A stretch of 64,000 nt of DNA from Xanthomarina maritima (lineage in GTDB: Bacteria > Bacteroidota > Bacteroidia > Flavobacteriales > Flavobacteriaceae). Below are positions 17,859-26,660 of this stretch, in pieces. Position 1 is the first letter of the stretch. Each line of letters opens with the position of its first letter. The notes beneath the pieces are model-generated. The model was not told where the DNA came from. It did not search any database and worked only from the letters and a program-made list of their open reading frames with translations. Made by a program: the position numbers and the translations under genes. The DNA lies in contig NZ_VSFC01000062.1 of assembly GCF_008084905.1 (NCBI RefSeq), positions 113,409 through 177,408 on the forward strand, read 5' to 3'.

Positions 17859-20426
17859 TTGCGTACATCTTTTAGAATCATATCATTCCTGTTTTGTGCC
17901 ACTCTTATCATAACGAGTTGTTCTAGAAAAAAGGATTCATTTTTAAGTAGAAATTATCATGCACTATCTGCAAAAGACAACACTTTGTATAATGGTTATA
18001 TTTCTTTAGAAGAAGGTAGACTTGCTTTAAACGAATCTTATCTAGATAATTATTGGGACATACTACCAATAGAGCGTATGCAAGTAGATGATGAAGTGAC
18101 TCTTCCTGGGCAAAATAAAAATGAAAGTTTTAATAGAGCAGAAGAAAAAGCTGTAAAAGCTATTCAAATGCACAGCATGAATATTCAAGGCAAAGAAGTT
18201 AACCCACAAATGGACGAAGCTTATTTGCTTCTAGGAAAAGCTAGATATTTCGATCAAAGATTTGTTCCTGCTATAGAAGCATTCAACTACATTCTTTATA
18301 AATATGCAGCTAGCGATAAAATAAATCAAGCAAAAATCTGGAGAGAAAAAACAAATCTTAGATTAGAAAACGACCAACTTGCAATTGAAAATCTTAAACG
18401 ATTACTTGAACAGGAAGAATTAGATGATCAAGATTTAGCTGATGCAACTTCAACTCTTGCGCAAGCATATATCAATTTAAAAGCACTTGATAGCGCTGTT
18501 ACTCAATTAGAAATTGCAAGTATTAATACAAAAAATCACGACGAAAGAGGTCGTTATCGCTATATTCAAGGACAGCTTTATAATAGATTAGGATATAAAG
18601 ATAGTGCCAATATGGCCTTTGAAGAAGTTATTAAATTAAACAGAAGAACACCTCGCATTTATTTAATTGCTGCTCATTTAGAACAAGCTAATAATTTTAG
18701 TATTGCTGAAGGCAATAAAGAAATTATGTTAGAAACTCTTATAGATATTGAAGAGAATAGAGAAAACAGACCTTATTTAGATAAGATATATCATCAAATA
18801 GGTAATTTTTATGCAAAAGACAATCAAGACTCATTAGCTGTAGAATATTATAATTATTCCTTACGAACTAATTCAGCAGACAAAAGATTAAAAGCTATAA
18901 ATTATGAAATTTTAGGAGATTATTTTTTCGATTATTCTGAATATAAAATAGCAGGAGCTTATTATGATAGTACTATGCTTAATATGGTTAAAGACAGTAA
19001 ACCATTTAGAATTATTAAACGTAAAAGAGATAATTTAGACGATGTTATTTACTATGAAGACATAGCTGTTGTTAACGATAGTATTTTATCGCTTACTTCT
19101 TTATCTTATGATGATCAATTGGCATATTTTGAAAATTATACAGAGCAATTAAAAATTCAAGCAGAAAAAGAAAAAGAGTTGCAAGAAATTCAAGAACGAA
19201 ATAAAGAGTTCGCTAACAACAATTTTTCAGACAATGGATTTGGTGCAAAAGACGGTATTACAAAATCTGCAAGAGGTCCAAATGGTCCACCAGCCTCTAG
19301 CTTTTATTTTTATAACCCAACAACAGTAGCTTATGGTAAAAACGATTTTATTAAAAATTGGGGAGATAGAGAATTAGAAGATGACTGGAGATGGTCTACA
19401 AAAACTAAATCTATTTTAAATAAAGATGCTGAAAATCAAGAAGCAGTTGTAATTACAGAAAATGAATTATATGACCCTAAATATTATATAGATAGAATCC
19501 CAACAGATCAGAAAGAAATAGACAGTATTACAAAAGAAAGAAATTTTGCTTATTATCAATTAGCCGTTATTTATAAAGAAAAATTTAAAGAATACGAGCT
19601 ATCTAAAGGAACTTTTCAATATTTGTTAAGTGTAAATCCAGAACAAAAACTGGTACTACCTTCAAAATATAATCTTTATAAATTATATGTATTATTAGGT
19701 GAGAATGATGAAGCAACCATTGCTAAAAACGACATAATTGCCAATTATCCTGATTCTCGTTATACTTCTATTTTAATGAATCCAGAAGCTGGAGCAACAA
19801 AAGACGAAAACAGTCCAGATTTTATTTATAATAAATTATATGATAAACTTGAAAACCAAGAATACAGCGAAGTTATTACTAAAAGTGAAGAATATATAAC
19901 AGCTTTTGAAGGCGATCCAATGGTTCCTAAATTCGAATTACTTAAAGCAACCGCAACTGGTAGGCTTTATGGATTTGAAGCCTATAGTAATGCCTTGAAT
20001 TTTGTGGCCTTAAATTATGCCAATACACCAGAAGGAATAAGAGCTCAAGAACTATTAGATAATGTATTGCCTAAGCTTTCTAATAAAGAGTTTGTAGAGA
20101 CTGAAGATGACGACAATTTTAAAATAGTTTATTATTTCACTAATCCATCAAAAGAAGAAACTGAAGCTTTTAAGAAAGCATTAGAAAAAGAAATAAAAAA
20201 AGTAAATGTGTATGACTTAACTATATCAGAAGATATTTATAATCCATCTACAACTTTTGTAATTATACATGGTTTAAAAAGTAAACAAGGAGCTATTGGT
20301 TACGCACAATCTCTTCAAGAGAAAAAGAAAGATAAAATTGAACATGACCATTTTGCAGTATCTTCATCTAATTATAGAATTATACAAATTCATAAGAATT
20401 TCGAAGACTATTTAATTATTGAATAA
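17859..20426 (+). CDS. sprE: SprE/PorW, TPR lipoprotein of the type IX secretion and gliding machinery
   Basis: An 855-residue protein with a lipoprotein signal (hydrophobic core then IITSC at about residues 17-21) and many TPR-like helical repeats (GKARYFDQRFVPAIEAFNYIL, ALDSAVTQLEIA, and others). The N-terminal LSRNYHALSAKDNTLYNG segment is characteristic of SprE in Flavobacterium and PorW in Porphyromonas, needed for T9SS function. The start is TTG at 17859; no better ATG is in frame upstream. As in Flavobacterium johnsoniae, the gene is followed by a bactofilin and the ATP synthase cluster. A middle low-complexity region (about residues 440-500) is Asn/Gly-rich. Confidence 0.88.
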   Translation: MRTSFRIISFLFCATLIITSCSRKKDSFLSRNYHALSAKDNTLYNGYISLEEGRLALNESYLDNYWDILPIERMQVDDEVTLPGQNKNESFNRAEEKAVKAIQMHSMNIQGKEVNPQMDEAYLLLGKARYFDQRFVPAIEAFNYILYKYAASDKINQAKIWREKTNLRLENDQLAIENLKRLLEQEELDDQDLADATSTLAQAYINLKALDSAVTQLEIASINTKNHDERGRYRYIQGQLYNRLGYKDSANMAFEEVIKLNRRTPRIYLIAAHLEQANNFSIAEGNKEIMLETLIDIEENRENRPYLDKIYHQIGNFYAKDNQDSLAVEYYNYSLRTNSADKRLKAINYEILGDYFFDYSEYKIAGAYYDSTMLNMVKDSKPFRIIKRKRDNLDDVIYYEDIAVVNDSILSLTSLSYDDQLAYFENYTEQLKIQAEKEKELQEIQERNKEFANNNFSDNGFGAKDGITKSARGPNGPPASSFYFYNPTTVAYGKNDFIKNWGDRELEDDWRWSTKTKSILNKDAENQEAVVITENELYDPKYYIDRIPTDQKEIDSITKERNFAYYQLAVIYKEKFKEYELSKGTFQYLLSVNPEQKLVLPSKYNLYKLYVLLGENDEATIAKNDIIANYPDSRYTSILMNPEAGATKDENSPDFIYNKLYDKLENQEYSEVITKSEEYITAFEGDPMVPKFELLKATATGRLYGFEAYSNALNFVALNYANTPEGIRAQELLDNVLPKLSNKEFVETEDDDNFKIVYYFTNPSKEETEAFKKALEKEIKKVNVYDLTISEDIYNPSTTFVIIHGLKSKQGAIGYAQSLQEKKKDKIEHDHFAVSSSNYRIIQIHKNFEDYLIIE

Positions 20427-20444
20427 CCTAAAAAACAGTTCATT

Positions 20445-20879
20445 ATGTTTTCTGAAAACAAAAAAGATAAAGCAAGCCTTGAATTAACTTCAAGTCAGAA
20501 TATTATCTCTAAAGGCACAAAAATTATTGGAGACCTAACTAGTGAAGGCGATTTAAGAATAGACGGAACCATTGAAGGCAATTTAAGAACACCAGGAAAA
20601 GTTGTTGTTGGTAAAACAGGATATATTAAAGGAACTTTAAGTGGTACAGATGCACATTTTGAAGGAAAATTTTCAGGCAAATTATCCTTATCTGGAACTT
20701 TAACACTTAAATCTACAGCATATATAGAAGGCGAAGTTGTTTTAGGAAAATTAGAAGTTGAGCCAGGTGCTACATTTAATGTTACTTGTGCTATGAAAGG
20801 AGCAGTAAAAGATTTTAATTCAAGAAGTGAGCAACAACCACAAGAAGCACCAAAAGCAGGGCAAGGACACTCAGCTTAA
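20445..20879 (+). CDS. Bactofilin
   Basis: A 144-residue protein with the DUF583 beta-helix core: repeated G-hydrophobic strands such as ISKGTKIIGDLTSEGDLRIDGTIEGNL, KVVVGKTGYIKG and AYIEGEV. Bactofilins polymerise without nucleotide into cytoskeletal filaments at the membrane. The tail (EQQPQEAPKAG) is disordered and short. It lies 18 bases after sprE and overlaps the next gene by 53 bases in another frame, so the three are co-transcribed. A scaffolding role for gliding or wall enzymes is possible but not shown. Confidence 0.92.
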   Translation: MFSENKKDKASLELTSSQNIISKGTKIIGDLTSEGDLRIDGTIEGNLRTPGKVVVGKTGYIKGTLSGTDAHFEGKFSGKLSLSGTLTLKSTAYIEGEVVLGKLEVEPGATFNVTCAMKGAVKDFNSRSEQQPQEAPKAGQGHSA

Positions 20880-21078
20880 TAGCTATGTTAAATTTTCAGG
20901 AATTGCTTTTCAAATGATTGCTATTATTGCAATAGGAACTTTTATTGGTGTAAAACTTGATGAAAATTATCCTAACAAAAACAATTTATTCACTTTAACT
21001 TTTACATTAAGTTCAGTAATTATATCAATTATATTTGTTATTAGACGTATTATTGCAGGCTCAAAAGAAGATAATTAA
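20827..21078 (+). CDS. AtpZ/AtpI-type F-ATPase accessory membrane protein
   Basis: An 83-residue protein with a hydrophilic N-terminus and two membrane helices (VKFSGIAFQMIAIIAIGTFIGVKLD and LFTLTFTLSSVIISIIFVIRRI). The G-hydrophobic-G-K/D motif between helices is seen in AtpZ/AtpI proteins that help assemble the c-ring or carry magnesium. It starts at GTG 20827 inside the bactofilin gene, because no in-frame ATG precedes the first helix; the 53-base overlap implies coupling. It stands just upstream of atpB, as expected. Confidence 0.82.
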   Translation: MSNNHKKHQKQGKDTQLNSYVKFSGIAFQMIAIIAIGTFIGVKLDENYPNKNNLFTLTFTLSSVIISIIFVIRRIIAGSKEDN

Positions 21079-21079
21079 A

Positions 21080-21481
21080 ATGAATCCAGCTTTTAAATCA
21101 AGACAACTTTCCTTTTTAGTTCAAAATATTGCAGTAACTCTTATTCTATTAGGAATTCATAGTTACTTGTTATCTCACTTTGCAGATAATATCCACTTTA
21201 TCATACCTTTATGGCAAATTTATATCTTTCATTTTATAGTTACTACTTTATTATATACAGTTATTAACTACAAATACTCAAGTGGAAAAACTGAAATTTT
21301 TAATACGTTTATGGGTTTCACACTCTTAAAAATGGTTTTAGCCATCGTGTTTTTATTACCTGTTTTTTTATCCGATACAGAAAACAAACAACCAGATGTG
21401 TTTAATTTCTTTATACCTTACTTTTTATACTTATTTTTTGAAGTCTATTCTTTAACAAGTTTCCTACAAAAAAAGCCATAA
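21080..21481 (+). CDS. Small polytopic membrane protein beside the ATP synthase genes (DUF6168-like)
   Basis: 133 residues from the ATG at 21080, chosen over the upstream in-frame TTG at 21035 because it follows the previous stop by one base and gives a normal N-terminus (MNPAFKSRQLSF). Four hydrophobic spans are visible. Position and topology resemble the AtpI slot of other F-ATPase operons; I recall the family as DUF6168, with function unknown. It ends 111 bases before atpB, which has its own promoter. Confidence 0.72.
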   Translation: MNPAFKSRQLSFLVQNIAVTLILLGIHSYLLSHFADNIHFIIPLWQIYIFHFIVTTLLYTVINYKYSSGKTEIFNTFMGFTLLKMVLAIVFLLPVFLSDTENKQPDVFNFFIPYFLYLFFEVYSLTSFLQKKP

Positions 21482-21523
21482 AACCCACTAAAAATAAGGG
21501 TTTAAATAATCATTAAAAAAGTG

Positions 21524-21554
21524 TTTGACATTTAATATAATGTACGTACATTTG
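21524..21554 (+). promoter_or_regulatory. Strong Bacteroidota promoter for the atpBEFHAG operon
   Basis: TTTG at 21524-21527 and TACATTTG at 21547-21554 are separated by 19 bases, an excellent match to the -33 TTTG / -7 TAnnTTTG consensus. The atpB ATG is 38 bases downstream. This is the best-formed housekeeping promoter in the window. Confidence 0.8.
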
Positions 21555-21592
21555 CACGGAAATTAAAGCAAGGTATTTTTAAGCAATACAGA

Positions 21593-22678
21593 ATGACATT
21601 AAACACCTTTAAAAGCACGATATTTTCTGTTTTATTTCTAACAACTTCATTTGTTGGATTTGCATCGGAAAATTCAGATCCTACTGAAGATAAAGAATTC
21701 AATGCTAAAGAGATGATTCTGCATCACGTAAAAGATGCACATGAATTTCACTTATGGGATTGGAATGGTACACCAGTATCTTTATCATTACCAATTATTT
21801 TATGGACTGATAACGGTCTTACTACTTTTTCTTCAAGCAAATTTCATCATGATGATTCTGGTAAAGTAATTGTAGAAGAAAATGGAGGTAAGTTTGTTAA
21901 GCTTCATGAAAAAATATATCAATTAGATAATAATGCAAATGCAGTTGAGTTTGATACGGAGCATCATCCTACAAATGCTAGTATGCCTACAGATATTTCT
22001 ATTACAAGAAATGTATTCATGATGTGGGTTTCTGCTGTATTGTTATTAATAATCTTTTTATCTACTGCTAAAGTTTATAAAAAATCAGAAAATAAAGTGC
22101 CTACTGGTATTGCAGGATTTATAGAGCCTCTTATAATGTTTGTTAGAGATGAAATAGCAAAACCAATGATAGGTGATCATAAGTATAAAAGATATATGCC
22201 TTACTTGTTAACTATCTTTTTCTTTATATGGATTAACAATATCTTTGGATTAATTCCAATTTTAAATGGAGCAAACTTAAGTGGAAACATTGCATTTACA
22301 TGTACTCTTGCAGTATTCACTTTTATAATCACAACTATAAGTGGTAACAAAAATTACTGGAAACACATTTTTTGGATGCCAGGAGTTCCAGTACCAATGA
22401 AAATATTTTTAATGCCAATCGAGATTATTGGAATGTTTGTAAAACCAATCTCTTTAATGATTCGTTTATTTGCTAACATTACAGCAGGACACGTTATTAT
22501 ATTAGCATTAATGTCATTAATATTTGTATTTAAATCTGTTGCAATAGCACCAGTTTCTGTAGCTTTCTCATTATTTATTACAGTAATTGAGATTATTGTT
22601 ACAGCAATACAAGCATATATATTTACAATTTTGTCAGCCTTATATTTTGGTATGGCAACAGAAGAAGAACATCATTAA
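21593..22678 (+). CDS. atpB: ATP synthase F0 subunit A
   Basis: 361 residues, longer than the 271 of E. coli because of an N-terminal signal-like segment and an approximately 120-residue extramembrane region rich in His and Asp (KFHHDDSG, EFDTEHHPT), a feature of Bacteroidota AtpB. The five-helix core follows; the essential arginine is in SLMIRLFANITAGH, and the last helix ends TILSALYFGMATEEEHH. It forms the proton half-channels with the c-ring. A strong promoter lies upstream and atpE follows after 20 bases. Confidence 0.95.
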   Translation: MTLNTFKSTIFSVLFLTTSFVGFASENSDPTEDKEFNAKEMILHHVKDAHEFHLWDWNGTPVSLSLPIILWTDNGLTTFSSSKFHHDDSGKVIVEENGGKFVKLHEKIYQLDNNANAVEFDTEHHPTNASMPTDISITRNVFMMWVSAVLLLIIFLSTAKVYKKSENKVPTGIAGFIEPLIMFVRDEIAKPMIGDHKYKRYMPYLLTIFFFIWINNIFGLIPILNGANLSGNIAFTCTLAVFTFIITTISGNKNYWKHIFWMPGVPVPMKIFLMPIEIIGMFVKPISLMIRLFANITAGHVIILALMSLIFVFKSVAIAPVSVAFSLFITVIEIIVTAIQAYIFTILSALYFGMATEEEHH

Positions 22679-22698
22679 TTAATTTAAATTTTATAACT

Positions 22699-22908
22699 AT
22701 GACTATTACTGGAATTGCAGCGATTGGAGCTGGTTTAGCAGCTATTGGAGCTGGACTTGGTATTGGTAAAATTGGTGGATCTGCTATGGAAGCTATGGCA
22801 CGTCAACCAGAAATGCACGGAAAGATTCAATCTTCTGCATTAATTTTAGCAGCCTTCGTAGAGGCAGTAGCACTATTTGGTGTTGTTGTTGCTTTCTTAC
22901 AAGGGTAA
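22699..22908 (+). CDS. atpE: ATP synthase F0 subunit C
   Basis: A 69-residue hairpin of two membrane helices with a Gly/Ala-rich first helix (GIAAIGAGLAAIGAGLGIG), the polar ARQPE loop and the ion-binding glutamate E55 in AAFVEAVALFG. The sequence does not show the Na+-type Q/ET/S signature clearly, so proton coupling is likely. Because the c-ring needs about ten copies, the hairpin directly downstream may raise its expression relative to atpF and later genes. Confidence 0.96.
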   Translation: MTITGIAAIGAGLAAIGAGLGIGKIGGSAMEAMARQPEMHGKIQSSALILAAFVEAVALFGVVVAFLQG

Positions 22909-22921
22909 AAAACCTAAGAAT

Positions 22922-22955
22922 ACTGAAGCAACGGTTGGTTGCTTCAGTGTTTTTT
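22922..22955 (+). terminator. Hairpin with T-run between atpE and atpF (partial terminator)
   Basis: A perfect 11-base stem (ACTGAAGCAAC at 22922-22932, GTTGCTTCAGT at 22938-22948) with a five-base loop, followed by GTTTTTTT. It looks like a full intrinsic terminator although the operon continues, so read-through must occur or atpF has its own promoter. Confidence 0.75.
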
Positions 22956-22984
22956 AAAATTTAAGTTATTAAAACAATAAACAA

Positions 22985-23479
22985 ATGGATTTAATTACAC
23001 CTGGTTTTGGATTGGTATTTTGGACAGCTATAACGTTCATATTTTTATTATTAATCTTAAAAAAGTTTGCTTGGAAACCAATTCTTGGAGCAGTAAGCGA
23101 TAGAGAAGAAGGTATTAAAAAAGCATTAGCATCTGCTGAAAACGCTCGTAAAGAGATGGAAAATCTTCATGCAGATAATGAGCGTATATTAAAAGAAGCA
23201 AGAGCAGAACGTGAAGCTTTACTTAAAGAAGCTCGTGATATAAAAGTGAAAATGATAGAAGACGCTAAAGGTGAAGCACAAGCACAAGCAAACTCTATTA
23301 TAGAACAAGCACAATCTGCAATTGAAAGCGAAAAGAAAGCAGCTATGGCAGAACTTAAAAGTCATGTTGCAAATCTATCTATAGAAATAGCTGAAAAAGT
23401 AGTACGTGCAGAATTATCTAATAAAGACAAACAAATAGAATTGGTTGAGTCTATGTTAGGTGAAGCAAAATTAAATTAA
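22985..23479 (+). CDS. atpF: ATP synthase F0 subunit B
   Basis: 164 residues: one N-terminal membrane helix (GLVFWTAITFIFLLLILKKFAW) followed by a long charged helix (residues 35-160) with the Ala/Glu/Lys-rich heptad-like pattern of the peripheral stalk. KKFAWKPILGAVSDREEGIKKAL is the usual family junction. It links F0 to F1 through the delta subunit encoded just downstream. The gene lies behind the atpE hairpin, so its transcript is probably less abundant than atpBE. Confidence 0.95.
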   Translation: MDLITPGFGLVFWTAITFIFLLLILKKFAWKPILGAVSDREEGIKKALASAENARKEMENLHADNERILKEARAEREALLKEARDIKVKMIEDAKGEAQAQANSIIEQAQSAIESEKKAAMAELKSHVANLSIEIAEKVVRAELSNKDKQIELVESMLGEAKLN

Positions 23480-23485
23480 TATATA

Positions 23486-24022
23486 ATGGCAGGAGCAAGA
23501 GCAGCAATACGTTACGCAAAAGCAGTTTTAAGTTTAGCATCAGATAAAAACGCAGCTGAAGCTGTAAATAATGATATGAAGCTAATAGCTAAAACTATAG
23601 CAGAAAGCAGAGACCTAAACGATATGCTTCAAAATCCTGTAGTGAGTTCTTCAATTAAGAAATCAGTATTATTAGAAGTCTTTAAAAACTCTAATGAAAT
23701 AACAGGAAATTTAATTGACACCCTAATTACAAATAAAAGATTACCTCTTTTAGGTGAAGTTGCTTTAAAATACAATCTTTTATATGACGAATTAACAGGA
23801 ACTCAAATTGCTCAAGTTACTACTGCAGTACCTTTAACCGACGATTTAAAAGTTAAGGTTCTTGCTAAAGTTAAAGAGCTTACAGGAAAAGATGTTGAAG
23901 TTAAAAGCACGATAGACGAAAGCATTCTTGGAGGCTTCATATTACGTGTTGGAGATATTCAATATAATGCAAGTATTGCAAATAAATTAAATAAGTTAAA
24001 AAGAGAATTTACATTAAACTAA
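23486..24022 (+). CDS. atpH: ATP synthase F1 subunit delta
   Basis: 178 residues, normal length. The N-terminal six-helix domain starts RAAIRYAKAVLSLA, and the C-terminal motif DESILGGFILRVGDIQYNASIANKLNKLKREF is the family signature. It holds the peripheral stalk to the top of F1. Six bases separate it from atpF. Confidence 0.95.
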   Translation: MAGARAAIRYAKAVLSLASDKNAAEAVNNDMKLIAKTIAESRDLNDMLQNPVVSSSIKKSVLLEVFKNSNEITGNLIDTLITNKRLPLLGEVALKYNLLYDELTGTQIAQVTTAVPLTDDLKVKVLAKVKELTGKDVEVKSTIDESILGGFILRVGDIQYNASIANKLNKLKREFTLN

Positions 24023-24048
24023 GATATTTTATCTAAATATATAATAAG

Positions 24049-25629
24049 ATGGCAGAAGTAAAACCAGCTGAAATATCAGCAATCTTAAAACAACAACTTT
24101 CAGGATTTGAAGCAGGAGCTACATTAGACGAAGTTGGAACAGTATTAACTATAGGTGATGGTATTGTACGTGCTTACGGATTAGCTAACGCTCAATATGG
24201 TGAGTTAGTTGAATTCGAAGGTGGATTAGAAGGTATTGTACTGAATCTTGAAGAAGATAATGTTGGTATTGTATTATTAGGAACATCCATTGGAGTTAAA
24301 GAAGGTTCTACAGTAAAACGTACAGAACGTATCGCATCTATTAATGTAGGTGAAGGTATTGTTGGTCGTGTTGTAGATACTTTAGGAAACCCTATTGATG
24401 GTAAAGGACCTATTACTGGAGAAACTTACCAAATGCCACTAGAGCGTAAAGCTCCAGGTGTAATTTATAGAGAGCCAGTTACAGAACCATTACAAACAGG
24501 TATTAAGGCAATTGATGCGATGATTCCTGTTGGTAGAGGTCAACGTGAGTTGGTAATTGGAGATAGACAAACTGGTAAAACAGCAGTTTGTATTGATACC
24601 ATTTTAAATCAAAAAGAATTTTTCGATGCAGGAGAACCTGTATATTGTATTTATGTTGCAGTTGGACAAAAAGCTTCAACAGTAGCATTAATTGCTAAAA
24701 CATTAGAAGAAAGAGGAGCTTTAGCATACACAACTATAGTTGCTGCAAATGCATCAGATCCTGCTGCAATGCAAGTATATGCGCCAATGACTGGAGCTTC
24801 TATTGGAGAATATTTTAGAGATACTGGTAGACCAGCTTTAATTGTATTTGATGATTTATCAAAACAAGCCGTTGCTTATCGTGAGGTATCTTTATTATTA
24901 AGAAGACCTCCAGGACGTGAAGCATATCCAGGAGACGTTTTCTACTTACACTCAAGATTATTAGAGCGTTCTGCAAAAATTATCAATAACGATGATATTG
25001 CTAAAGAAATGAATGACCTTCCAGATTCATTAAAACCAATCGTAAAAGGTGGTGGTTCTTTAACAGCATTACCAATTATTGAAACACAAGCAGGAGACGT
25101 TTCAGCATATATTCCAACTAACGTAATTTCTATTACAGATGGACAAATTTTCTTAGATGGAGATTTATTTAACTCTGGTGTACGTCCAGCTATTAACGTA
25201 GGTATTTCGGTATCTCGTGTTGGTGGTAATGCACAAATTAAATCTATGAAAAAAGTAGCAGGTACTTTAAAATTAGACCAAGCACAATATCGCGAATTAG
25301 AAGCGTTTGCTAAGTTTGGATCAGATTTAGATGCTGTAACTTTAAATGTAATTAATAAAGGTAAACGTAACGTTGAAATCTTAAAACAAGCACAAAACGA
25401 TCCGTTTAAAGTTGAAGATCAAGTAGCAATTATTTATGCTGGATCTAAAAACTTATTAAGAGACGTTCCTATAGAGAAAGTAAAAGAATTCGAAAGAGAT
25501 TTTATCGAGTTTTTAAGAGCTAAACATGCAGATGTATTAAGCACGTTAAAAGCAGGTAAATTAACTGATGAGGTTACAGATACTTTAATGGCTGTAGCTA
25601 AAGATTTATCAGGAAAATATAAAGCATAA
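24049..25629 (+). CDS. atpA: ATP synthase F1 subunit alpha
   Basis: 526 residues. The P-loop [10 protein letters not shown], the arginine-finger region [14 protein letters not shown] and the family segment [21 protein letters not shown] are all intact. The alpha subunit alternates with beta in the F1 hexamer and carries non-catalytic nucleotide sites. The gene for beta is not in this window: atpG follows and the cluster then stops, in line with the split F-ATPase gene order common in Bacteroidota. Confidence 0.97.
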   Translation: MAEVKPAEISAILKQQLSGFEAGATLDEVGTVLTIGDGIVRAYGLANAQYGELVEFEGGLEGIVLNLEEDNVGIVLLGTSIGVKEGSTVKRTERIASINVGEGIVGRVVDTLGNPIDGKGPITGETYQMPLERKAPGVIYREPVTEPLQTGIKAIDAMIPVGRGQRELVIGDRQTGKTAVCIDTILNQKEFFDAGEPVYCIYVAVGQKASTVALIAKTLEERGALAYTTIVAANASDPAAMQVYAPMTGASIGEYFRDTGRPALIVFDDLSKQAVAYREVSLLLRRPPGREAYPGDVFYLHSRLLERSAKIINNDDIAKEMNDLPDSLKPIVKGGGSLTALPIIETQAGDVSAYIPTNVISITDGQIFLDGDLFNSGVRPAINVGISVSRVGGNAQIKSMKKVAGTLKLDQAQYRELEAFAKFGSDLDAVTLNVINKGKRNVEILKQAQNDPFKVEDQVAIIYAGSKNLLRDVPIEKVKEFERDFIEFLRAKHADVLSTLKAGKLTDEVTDTLMAVAKDLSGKYKA

Positions 25630-25634
25630 TTAAT

Positions 25635-25654
25635 ATTCCCACGAAAGCGGGAAT
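25635..25654. repeat. Dispersed palindromic repeat (ATTCCC...GGGAAT type) between atpA and atpG
   Basis: ATTCCC/GGGAAT with loop ACGAAAGC, six bases after the atpA stop and followed by CTTATTTC. It is the same family as 13131 and 14295 (shared ATTCC.../...GGAATCT frame). Its place inside an operon shows that it tolerates transcription. Confidence 0.7.
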
Positions 25655-25674
25655 CTTATTTCATATTTTAAAAT

Positions 25675-26535
25675 ATGGCAAATTTAAAAGAAATACGTAA
25701 CAGAATATCATCGGTATCTTCTACCATGCAGATTACCAGTGCCATGAAAATGGTATCTGCTGCAAAATTAAAGAAGGCACAAGATGCTATTACAGCTATG
25801 CGTCCTTATGCAGACAAGTTAACTGAACTTTTACAAAGTTTAAGTGCTACTTTAGATGCAGATTCTGGAAGTAAATTTTCTTCTCAAAGAGAAGTAAATA
25901 AAATACTTATTGTAGCTATTACTTCAAATAGAGGATTGTGTGGAGCGTTTAATTCAAACATCATTAAAGAAGTAAGTAAATTATCAAAAGGTACTTATGC
26001 AGGAAAAGATGTTTCTTATTTAGCAATTGGTAAAAAGGCAAATGATGCTTTTAAGAAAACCAATAAAGTAGTAGCTAATAAAAGTGCTATTTTCGATGAT
26101 TTAACTTTCGAAAATGTATCTGAAATAGCTCAAATGCTTATGGATAAGTTTGTTGCTGGTGAATATGATAAAATTGTACTTGTTTACAATAAATTTAAAA
26201 ATGCTGCAACTCAAGAAATAATGACAGAACAATTTTTACCAATTGTTCCTGTTGAAGCTGATGTTAATGTGAATTTAGATTATATTTTTGAACCTTCAAA
26301 AATTGAAATTGTTGAACAATTAATTCCTAAATCCCTAAAAACACAATTGTTTAAAGGAATTAGAGATTCTTTTGCTTCAGAACATGGTGCACGAATGACA
26401 GCTATGCATAAAGCAACAGATAATGCTACTGAGTTAAGAGATCAGTTAAAATTAACTTACAATAAAGCACGTCAAGCAGCTATTACTAACGAAATCCTTG
26501 AGATTGTTGGTGGAGCTGAAGCTTTAAATAACTAA
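25675..26535 (+). CDS. atpG: ATP synthase F1 subunit gamma
   Basis: 286 residues. The N-terminal helix NLKEIRNRISSVSSTMQITSAMKMVSAAKLKKAQ and the C-terminal helix MHKATDNATELRDQLKLTYNKARQAAITNEILEIVGGAEAL are the coiled-coil rotor shaft; ITSNRGLCGAFN is the conserved central segment. It is the last gene of the cluster; a dispersed palindrome and an intrinsic terminator follow. Confidence 0.96.
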   Translation: MANLKEIRNRISSVSSTMQITSAMKMVSAAKLKKAQDAITAMRPYADKLTELLQSLSATLDADSGSKFSSQREVNKILIVAITSNRGLCGAFNSNIIKEVSKLSKGTYAGKDVSYLAIGKKANDAFKKTNKVVANKSAIFDDLTFENVSEIAQMLMDKFVAGEYDKIVLVYNKFKNAATQEIMTEQFLPIVPVEADVNVNLDYIFEPSKIEIVEQLIPKSLKTQLFKGIRDSFASEHGARMTAMHKATDNATELRDQLKLTYNKARQAAITNEILEIVGGAEALNN

Positions 26536-26542
26536 GATAAAA

Positions 26543-26572
26543 CGTCATGCTGAATCAAGTTCAGCATCTCAT
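26543..26572. repeat. Dispersed repeat with ATGCTGAA/TTCAGCAT stem
   Basis: An 8-base stem (26547-26554, 26560-26567) with a TCAAG loop, flanked by CGTC and CTCAT, seven bases after the atpG stop. The GTCAT...ATCTCAT frame links it to the repeats at 14188 and 33732. It is placed between the gene end and the real terminator. Confidence 0.7.
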
Positions 26573-26580
26573 AGTAATTT

Positions 26581-26610
26581 AGCCTTACTTTTATTAGTAA
26601 GGCTTTTTTT
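26581..26610 (+). terminator. Intrinsic terminator of the atp operon
   Basis: AGCCTTACT (26581-26589) pairs with AGTAAGGCT (26596-26604), followed by seven T. A clear stem and T-run ending the atp cluster. Confidence 0.85.
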
Positions 26611-26660
26611 ATGGAACAGTATTTGATTTAGTATCTTTATAAATCAAATTCTTGGCATCA

